Source: Subdoligranulum variabile (GTDB lineage: Bacteria > Bacillota > Clostridia > Oscillospirales > Ruminococcaceae). From it: 64,000 nt of DNA. How positions within the stretch are numbered: the stretch's first letter is position 1; every line of letters begins with the position of its first letter. The notes beneath the pieces are model-generated. The model had not been told where the DNA came from. It saw only the letters and a list, made by a program, of their open reading frames with translations, and did no database searches. Where the stretch lies: assembly GCA_003343905.1 (NCBI GenBank), contig QAKI01000040.1, forward strand, positions 124,001 to 188,000. Reading direction: 5' to 3'. Below, in pieces: positions 58,543 to 64,000 of this stretch. The position numbers and the translations under genes are program-made.

Positions 58543-59908
58543 TGACATTGAGGCGGCACTGCATATGCGGGGCTGTACCAGTCAGGCCATGCGAGACGCC
58601 ATCACCGGCTGGTTTGCGGCCTGGTTCGCGCAGGAGCCGGACAAAGGCCTGGAAATCGACCCCTGCCAGCGGCTGCCCTATGCCATTGTGAACAAGCTGT
58701 GCAAGGCCATTTTTGCCGAGTATGACAGCGGCCTGCAGGAAACCGGCACTCCTAAGCTCCAGTGGATGGACGGCGTGCGCCGGGCCTACGATGCCCAGCG
58801 CAGTCTGGCCATGCAGTGGGGCATGGTGGGCGGCGAGGTATGGATCAAGCCGGTCCCCGCCCTGGACGGCAGCCTGCAGTGGCAGCCAATCCGCCGCGAT
58901 CACGTGCTGGTGCTGGGGCGCGCGCCTGATGGCGCTGTGACCGACCTTGCCACCTGCGAGACCTGCGTGGCAGCCGAGCGGCGGTATTACACGCTGGTGG
59001 AACGGCGCACAGCGGGCCTGGATGGCCGCCTGACCATCCAGAACCGGCTGTATGAATCCGACAGCGGCACTGTGCTGGGCAGTCCGGTGCCGCTGGACAG
59101 CCTGCCGCAGTATGCGGGCCTTGCCCCGGAGTACACCTACGCGACACCCATCGACGGCGTGGGGCTGGTTCATGTCCGTATGCCCGCCGCCAACACGGTG
59201 GACGGCAGCCCCGACGGAGTATCGGTGTATGAGCCTGCCATGGGCCTGATCCACAACATCGACCGCAACGAGTACCAGTTGGGGCGCGAGTTCGAGCTGG
59301 GGCGCATGCGGATCGCAGTGAGCGCCGACCTGCTGGCCCCGACCGTGCCGGGCAAATCGGGCCGAAAACGTCTGAAGGACGATCTCTTTGTGGGGATGGA
59401 GGAAAGTCCGGGCAACGTGGGCATCACGGCGTTTTCCCCTGCGCTGCGGGATGAGAATTACGAGCGCCGCCGTCAGGCTTACCTGAAGGCCATCGAGAAC
59501 CTGCTGGGTATCAAGCGTGGCATTTTGAGTGACGCCGAAGCCACCGAGAAAACGGCGACGGAGATCACCTCCAGCGCCGGGGACTATTCCCTGTCCATCA
59601 TCGACTTCCAGCGGCTGTGGTATGACAGTTTACAAGACGCCCTGCGGCTGGCCGACCAGATCGGGCAGGCGTACCGCCTGTGCGACGCCACGCCGTGGGA
59701 CCCCGACACCCTGACCGTGACCTGGGGCAACGGCGTACTGTACGACGCCGACAAGGAGTGGGCCGAGCGCAAGGAGATGGTGCAGATGGGCCTGTTGCGC
59801 CCTGAACTGGCGCTGGCCTGGAAGTTCGACCTGCCCTGTGAGACCGACGCCGACCTGGCCGCCATCCGGCAGAAGTACATGCCGGAACTGGCCGACCTTG
59901 AGAGGTAA
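58502..59908 (+). CDS. Phage portal protein (SPP1 gp6-like)
   Basis: A 468-residue portal contains IDPCQRLPYAIVNKLCKAIF, LAMQWGMVGGEVWIKPVPAL, IHNIDRNEYQLGREFELGRM and the long crown/stem helices (FQRLWYDSLQDALRLADQIG, WAERKEMVQMGLLRPELALA). It forms the dodecameric vertex channel for DNA packaging. It starts at ATG 58502 after AAAGGAGGAAG and matches pac-phage portals in length. Confidence 0.9.
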   Translation: MGAMLRALNSRGYDDIEAALHMRGCTSQAMRDAITGWFAAWFAQEPDKGLEIDPCQRLPYAIVNKLCKAIFAEYDSGLQETGTPKLQWMDGVRRAYDAQRSLAMQWGMVGGEVWIKPVPALDGSLQWQPIRRDHVLVLGRAPDGAVTDLATCETCVAAERRYYTLVERRTAGLDGRLTIQNRLYESDSGTVLGSPVPLDSLPQYAGLAPEYTYATPIDGVGLVHVRMPAANTVDGSPDGVSVYEPAMGLIHNIDRNEYQLGREFELGRMRIAVSADLLAPTVPGKSGRKRLKDDLFVGMEESPGNVGITAFSPALRDENYERRRQAYLKAIENLLGIKRGILSDAEATEKTATEITSSAGDYSLSIIDFQRLWYDSLQDALRLADQIGQAYRLCDATPWDPDTLTVTWGNGVLYDADKEWAERKEMVQMGLLRPELALAWKFDLPCETDADLAAIRQKYMPELADLER

Positions 59909-59914
59909 CACGGC

Positions 59915-61639
59915 ATGACACAAGAGCAGCGGGACGGGCTGAACGATGCGGCGCTGGCGCTGACCGAGCCGATCATCGACGAACTGCTGAAGGATATCAG
60001 CCGCAGGATCAAGAAGGCCGGGGCCATCACCGGCACCGCCGAATATGAGATCTACCGCGCCCAGGCCCTGGGCGAAAGCAAAAAGGCCATTGCCCAAGCC
60101 ATTGCCCGGCAGACCGAGATCAACGCAGAAGTCATCGACGCGCTGCTGGACTATGTGGTGGACGCTTCAGCCCGGTTTGAGGATGATGCTTACCTGCAGC
60201 AACTGACCGAGGGCTATGCCGATGTGATGAAGACCCGGACCGCCGAGCAGGTGCAGAACTTGTGGGCGACGGCTCCTGACGGCAAGACGGTGCCTCTGCA
60301 GGACGCCTATGCCAGGGCGCTGGATTTTGCCTTCCGCCAGACGGCGACAGGCTCGCTGGATCTGAACACCGCCATCCGCCGGGCCGTGGGACCGCTGGCC
60401 CGGCGCGGGCTGCGAACCGTTGAGCAGAAGAACGGCCGCAGCGTGGGCATCGAATACGCCTGCCGCCGCTACCTGATGGACCAGATGGGCCAGCTTGACA
60501 ACGCGATCCAGCAGCAGAACCATGACCGGCTGGGGTGCGACGGGTGGGAGATCAGCGCCCACGCCGCCTGCGCGCCGGACCATGAGCCCATCCAGGGGCG
60601 GCAGTACACAGACGAAGAGTTTGAAGTCCTCAACGCCAGCCTGCAGCGGCCCATCGGGCGGCTGAACTGCCGCCACGTGGCGGACCCCGTGCTGATCGGC
60701 GTGGACAAGCCGGTGTACAGCGAGGCGGAACTTGCAAAAATGGCCGCCGACAACGAGAAGGGCGTGACCTACACCGGCAAGCACTACACGCTGTACGGGG
60801 CCGGGCAGGAGCAGGCCGCCATTGAGAATGCCATCCGCCGGATGCGGCGGCAGGTGCTGGTGGACGAAGAGAGCGGCAGCGCCGACCTGCAGAAGAACCA
60901 GATCCGGCTGCGGGTGCTGCAGAGCGAGTACAGCCGGTTCTGCCGCGCCACTGGGCGGCGTACCCGCACAGAGCGGCTGTACACGGCGGGCTTTGGCCGA
61001 AGCCAGGCCAGCAAGGCAGTGTGGACGTATCGGCGCGGCAGCGTTTCCGACGTGGAGGTGCAGGGCCATACCCTGTACAGCGTGACGGAGGAGCGCATCA
61101 AGGCCGTTCCGAAGCCGTTCTTCCGCGGCCTGACCAACAATGAAAACGCCACGGCGCGCGGGTACGCACGGGAAGTACTGCGCCGGGTGCAGAAACTGGA
61201 ACCGGGCACCGAGGCCATCGTGGACTTTACGGCGGACGGATACACCCGGTATACCATCGGCGCAAGCGGAGAGATGCAGGTGACGTCCCCGGAACTTTCA
61301 GGCCCGTATTACTCTTTACATAACCATGCCAGCAATGATATACTGAGTCCAGAGGATGTCCAGCGGCTTATCCGGCACCCCGACATGAAGGGCATCGGGG
61401 CCGTGGGACATGCCGGCGCCCTGTACACCTGCGAGAAGGTGTACGGGTATGACCAGGAGCGGGCGCGCGAGTGGTTTAAAGCCCTCAAGAAAAAGTACCC
61501 GCTGTACAAGGGCAACACCGACGATCTGGAAAAGGCGTTGGCCCAGCGGATCGCGTTTGCCGAGGAACTGCAAAGGGATGGTGAGAAGTATGGGCTCGTA
61601 TTTCAAGCATCATCCGCCGACAGCCGAACAACTGGCTGA
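59915..61639 (+). CDS. Phage minor capsid protein with C-terminal JAB-like peptidase domain
   Basis: Residues about 1-290 match the Phage_min_cap2 family (IYRAQALGESKKAIAQAIAR, IRRAVGPLARRGLRTVEQKN, ISAHAACAPDHEPIQGRQYT, GRLNCRHVADPVLIGVDKPV), including its paired conserved cysteines. The C-terminal part (about 480-574) contains LSGPYYSLHNHASNDILSPE followed by DVQRL and GAVGHAGALYTCEKVYG. HNH-x6-S-x2-D resembles the zinc motif of JAB/MPN peptidases. Such domains occur fused to head proteins in place of toxins or hydrolases. It follows the portal by six bases. Confidence 0.83.
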   Translation: MTQEQRDGLNDAALALTEPIIDELLKDISRRIKKAGAITGTAEYEIYRAQALGESKKAIAQAIARQTEINAEVIDALLDYVVDASARFEDDAYLQQLTEGYADVMKTRTAEQVQNLWATAPDGKTVPLQDAYARALDFAFRQTATGSLDLNTAIRRAVGPLARRGLRTVEQKNGRSVGIEYACRRYLMDQMGQLDNAIQQQNHDRLGCDGWEISAHAACAPDHEPIQGRQYTDEEFEVLNASLQRPIGRLNCRHVADPVLIGVDKPVYSEAELAKMAADNEKGVTYTGKHYTLYGAGQEQAAIENAIRRMRRQVLVDEESGSADLQKNQIRLRVLQSEYSRFCRATGRRTRTERLYTAGFGRSQASKAVWTYRRGSVSDVEVQGHTLYSVTEERIKAVPKPFFRGLTNNENATARGYAREVLRRVQKLEPGTEAIVDFTADGYTRYTIGASGEMQVTSPELSGPYYSLHNHASNDILSPEDVQRLIRHPDMKGIGAVGHAGALYTCEKVYGYDQERAREWFKALKKKYPLYKGNTDDLEKALAQRIAFAEELQRDGEKYGLVFQASSADSRTTG

Positions 61640-61898
61640 ATGGCGGGCGGACCTTGCCGCCGCGTGGCCTTACACCGAGGACGACCCGGAACCGTCCTAT
61701 TTTGACTGGATCCCCGACCCCGCCCGCAGCGATGCGACCGATGCCATGTATCTGCTGAAAGCCTCCGGCAACTGGACCGAGGAGGATGAGCGGATTGCCT
61801 TTGACCCCAGCAAGCCGCCGCCCCGGCCGTTCGAGGAGTTGGAAGCCGAACACCGCGAACTTGTAAAACAGTGGATGAAGACCGCCAAGATTTTGTAA
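61590..61898 (+). CDS. Small acidic phage protein, unknown
   Basis: A 102-residue protein starts at ATG 61590 (or 61578), inside the end of the minor capsid gene. It is acidic and tryptophan-rich (LAEWRADLAAAWPYTEDDPE, ASGNWTEEDERIAFDPSKPP). Because it overlaps the JAB-domain gene, it could be an inhibitor or partner of that domain. I do not recognise a family. Confidence 0.62.
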   Translation: MGSYFKHHPPTAEQLAEWRADLAAAWPYTEDDPEPSYFDWIPDPARSDATDAMYLLKASGNWTEEDERIAFDPSKPPPRPFEELEAEHRELVKQWMKTAKIL

Positions 61899-61918
61899 CT
61901 GATTAAAAATGCCGTTTG

Positions 61919-61944
61919 CACCCCGTTTTAGGGGTGCTTTTTTC
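61919..61944 (+). terminator. Intrinsic terminator before the scaffold gene
   Basis: GCACCCC (61919-61925), loop GTTTTA and GGGGTGC (61932-61938) are followed by six T residues. The downstream sequence CTCAAATTCAGGAGGACCA repeats the layout after the terminator at 58126. Confidence 0.85.
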
Positions 61945-61967
61945 GTGCTCAAATTCAGGAGGACCAC

Positions 61968-62204
61968 ATGGGTGAAGTCATCGAAGAATACAGCATCTTT
62001 TACCCTCTGGGCGGACGGGGCCGCGTACGGCTGAAGGTACAGCCCGCCAGGGGCAGGGCACGCGCTGCGCCCCGCTGCAAACCGCACCCGCACCGCAACC
62101 GTCCCCGCGACAAACTGAAGAACCGAAGCCAAGGCCCCGCAAGGGGCTTTTATGCTGCCCCAAAAGACAAAAAAGGAGGAAACACCCCATGCTTGAATGG
62201 CTGA
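61968..62204 (+). CDS. Small basic phage protein, tentative
   Basis: A 78-codon frame starts at ATG 61968 after AGGAGGAC, the best ribosome site in the area. The first 25 residues (MGEVIEEYSIFYPLGGRGRV) look coding. The remainder is very basic and low in complexity (ARAAPRCKPHPHRNRPRDKL), and another frame encodes a Pro-rich run instead. The gene may be real, frameshifted or shorter. It overlaps the scaffold start by 16 bases. Confidence 0.4.
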   Translation: MGEVIEEYSIFYPLGGRGRVRLKVQPARGRARAAPRCKPHPHRNRPRDKLKNRSQGPARGFYAAPKDKKGGNTPCLNG

Positions 62205-62755
62205 AACCCATCCTTGGCGAGAGTTACACCGAGGATATCGACAAGAAGATCAGCGCGGAGATCAGCAAGAGCTTTGTGGCGAAAAGCGACTTTGACGCCG
62301 CCGACGAAGCCCGGAAGGCCGCCGAGACCCAGCTGACCGAGGCCAACAAGACCATCGCCGGGTACAAGGAGATGGACATCGACGCGATCCGGCAGTCTGC
62401 CGCAGACTGGCAGGCCAAGGCCGAGCAGGCGCAGAAGGACGCCGACGCCCGCGTGGCCGCCGTGCAGTTTGACGCCAAGCTGGACGGCGCGATCAGTAAG
62501 GCCCATGGCCGCAACGCCAAGGCCATCAAGGCGCTGCTGGATATGGACGCTCTGCGCGGCAGCAAGGACCAGGACAAGGACATCGGCGCGGCGCTGGACG
62601 CCCTGCAGAAGGACAGTGGGTATCTGTTCGAGTCCGCCGAGACCCCGCCGCCCTACGCTGCCGGGACCGGCAGCGGGACGGTCAGCCGTGCCGAAAAGAC
62701 GGCCGACGGCGTGGAAACCGCCTTTGCCGCGCTCAACCCCAAACTGAAGTTCTGA
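62189..62755 (+). CDS. Phage scaffolding protein (GP20-like)
   Basis: A 188-residue acidic, coiled-coil protein contains KSDFDAADEARKAAETQLTE, ANKTIAGYKEMDIDAIRQSA and ADWQAKAEQAQKDADARVAA, then RNAKAIKALLDMDALRGSKD. It ends in a Pro/Gly linker and a short tail (AFAALNPKLKF), as in GP20-type scaffolds, whose C terminus binds the capsid. It lies directly before the major capsid gene. Confidence 0.9.
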   Translation: MLEWLKPILGESYTEDIDKKISAEISKSFVAKSDFDAADEARKAAETQLTEANKTIAGYKEMDIDAIRQSAADWQAKAEQAQKDADARVAAVQFDAKLDGAISKAHGRNAKAIKALLDMDALRGSKDQDKDIGAALDALQKDSGYLFESAETPPPYAAGTGSGTVSRAEKTADGVETAFAALNPKLKF

Positions 62756-62768
62756 GGAGGAAAAAACC

Positions 62769-63671
62769 ATGGCACATGCAAATCAGGATCGCTACAGCAA
62801 GATGGTGGACGCGAAGCTGCGCGCCAATCTTGTGACCCGCGACAACTACATCTTCAACAACCGCCACGAGGGTGACCCCAAAGCCGGAAAGGTCAAGATC
62901 CCGGTGCGCGACACCGAGGTGGAGGTCAAAGCCTACGACAAGGCGAACGGCATCGACCCTGAGGCAGGGACGACTACCTATCTGGATCTGGACATCGACC
63001 AGGACGAGGCCGTGAACGAACTGATCGACGGTTTCGACGCCGAGAGCGTGCCCGACGGCATCGTGGCGGAACGGTTGGACAGCGCGGCCTACTCTTTGGC
63101 CCTGTCGATGGACAAGAAGTCCCTCAATGCGCTGGAGGCTGCTGGTACCGGCTCGGGCAGTGTGGCGGCAGGCACGCTTGCCAATGTTTCCACCAGCAAG
63201 ACCGCCTGCACCGCGTCCAACGCCTACAAGGAAGCCCTGGCGGCCAAGCGCACGCTCTCCCGCATGGGCGTACCCAACGACGGGCAGCGCTGGATGATCG
63301 TCAGCCCCGAATACCTGGAAGTGCTGATGCAGGATTCCAACTTCGTCAAACAGGGCGACCTGGCGCAGGAGCTGGTGCAGGAAGGCGCTGTGGGCAAGAT
63401 CGCGGGCTTTCTGGTCTTTGAGAGCGCCAATCTGGACTATGAATCCACCACCCGCGTGGCATCCAAAAAGACCACCACCGAGTTCATCGCCGGGCATCCC
63501 AACTGGTGCCACCGTGTACAGGAGTGGCAGGTAGCGCCCCATCTGCAGGACCTGAGTGGTTCCGGCAAGTATATCGGCGCATCTGCTGTACAGGGCCGCA
63601 AGGTGTACGGCGTGAAGGTGTCCAAGCCGCAGACGCTGTACATCAAGCGCATTGAAACAAATGCGACCTAA
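62769..63671 (+). CDS. Major capsid protein
   Basis: A 300-residue HK97-fold capsid protein starts at ATG 62769 after GAGGAGGAAAAAA. It contains NYIFNNRHEGDPKAGKVKIP, VRDTEVEVKAYDKANGIDPE, YLDLDIDQDEAVNELIDGFD, RWMIVSPEYLEVLMQDSNFV and the C-terminal axial region KVYGVKVSKPQTLYI. It has no cleaved delta domain; a separate scaffold gene precedes it. Confidence 0.9.
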   Translation: MAHANQDRYSKMVDAKLRANLVTRDNYIFNNRHEGDPKAGKVKIPVRDTEVEVKAYDKANGIDPEAGTTTYLDLDIDQDEAVNELIDGFDAESVPDGIVAERLDSAAYSLALSMDKKSLNALEAAGTGSGSVAAGTLANVSTSKTACTASNAYKEALAAKRTLSRMGVPNDGQRWMIVSPEYLEVLMQDSNFVKQGDLAQELVQEGAVGKIAGFLVFESANLDYESTTRVASKKTTTEFIAGHPNWCHRVQEWQVAPHLQDLSGSGKYIGASAVQGRKVYGVKVSKPQTLYIKRIETNAT

Positions 63672-63682
63672 GGAGCCAGGAT

Positions 63683-64000
63683 ATGTATGCGGACTATACC
63701 TACTATCAGAGCACCTACCACGGAACGGCGCTGAGCGAGGCACAATGGCCCGCCGCAGCGCGGGAAGCCGACGCCTGGCTGGACCGCCTGACGCTGGGCC
63801 GCCTGCGGCGCGGCGCGCCGGTGGATGACGCGGTGCGCATGGCGGCCTGTGCCATGGCCGAGGTGGCGGGGCGCTACCAGACCGCCGCTGCCGGGCGCAC
63901 GCCGGGGCTTGCCAGCGCCACAAACGACGGCTACAGCGAGAGCTACACGGGTACTGCCGCCGACCTGGTGGCGCAGGAGCAGACGGAGCTGCAGGCCGCT
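63683..64000 (+). CDS. Head-tail connector protein, partial at window end
   Basis: From ATG 63683, with AGGAG upstream, the frame is open to the window end (106 codons). It starts MYADYTYYQSTYHGTALSEA and continues with helical segments AREADAWLDRLTLGRLRRGA and AACAMAEVAGRYQTAAA, the layout of gp6/gp15-like head-completion proteins that follow major capsid genes. Confidence 0.78.
   Translation, partial: MYADYTYYQSTYHGTALSEAQWPAAAREADAWLDRLTLGRLRRGAPVDDAVRMAACAMAEVAGRYQTAAAGRTPGLASATNDGYSESYTGTAADLVAQEQTELQAA

Larger units (their letters stand above)
44301..64000 (+). mobile_element. Mu-like transposable prophage (left end to beyond window)
   Basis: The element begins near 44301 and continues past the window end. 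Its early region has the order repressor (leftward), Cro/Ner-type regulator, antirepressor, small genes, MuA, MuB, Gam, GemA, Mor. The middle region has gp25, gp26 and gp27-like genes, and the head region follows. This order and the DDE transposase identify a transposable phage. The left boundary rests on the break in the host surface gene and on a TG terminal dinucleotide; the 5-base target duplication cannot be checked without the right end. The genes look intact, so the prophage may be functional. Confidence 0.88.

Overview
The window looks like the chromosome of a Gram-positive gut anaerobe of the Oscillospiraceae/Ruminococcaceae (Faecalibacterium, Gemmiger or Subdoligranulum type). The basis is a ferredoxin-rich gene set, the holB/darA/ricT neighbourhood of Firmicutes, no outer-membrane genes, GC-rich housekeeping genes and the style of the intergenic hairpin repeats. 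The genus is inference.

Region 1 (1-22,124) is a sugar-catabolism island, visibly lower in GC than the next region. It holds a partial AraC regulator, a membrane-bound AraC regulator, an LplB-type sugar ABC importer (lipoprotein plus two permeases), three Gfo/Idh/MocA oxidoreductases, two TIM-barrel epimerases, a DlgD/YiaK-type dehydrogenase, a cytoplasmic heparinase II/III-type lyase, an ankyrin-GH43 fusion, an SDR and three flavoenzymes (an Old-Yellow-Enzyme type, a fumarate-reductase-like FAD protein and a PreA-like FMN/Fe-S protein). Together they suggest import of an unusual uronate-containing or otherwise modified oligosaccharide and its breakdown by oxidation, elimination and reduction. 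The substrate cannot be named from sequence.

Region 2 (22,125-25,020) is a decayed island edge: a frameshifted 3'-5' exonuclease, the last 50 codons of a tyrosine integrase, an orphan HEPN-like gene, tRNA-Ser(CGA), and a broken tRNA-Ser half beside a consensus promoter.

Region 3 (25,072-44,300) is GC-rich core genome: an ECF S component with a P-loop kinase and DUF3842, a ferredoxin, ricT, holB, darA, an Orn/Lys/Arg decarboxylase, sbcCD, RNase Z, a lipoprotein phosphatase, YibE/F, RidA and a D-lactate dehydrogenase. Intergenic gaps carry dispersed palindromic repeats. It ends in the 3' stub of a sortase-anchored surface-protein gene.

Region 4 (about 44,301 to beyond 64,000) is a transposable, Mu-like prophage inserted in that gene. 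It has a repressor/Cro-type switch with three operators, an antirepressor, MuA/MuB, Gam, GemA and Mor, then gp25/26/27-like proteins, a NusG/LoaP-like factor, and a head module (terminase, portal, minor capsid, scaffold, major capsid, connector) of pac-type siphophage kind.

The main discovery is in the early operon of this prophage. Four type II hammerhead ribozymes (46,668; 47,027; 47,713; 48,513) and one twister ribozyme (51,943) lie in successive intergenic gaps, each ending shortly before the next ribosome binding site. If active, they would cut the early transcript into six defined mRNAs. Hammerhead copy 1 looks decayed. Hammerhead copies 2-4 and the twister keep every core nucleotide I can check.
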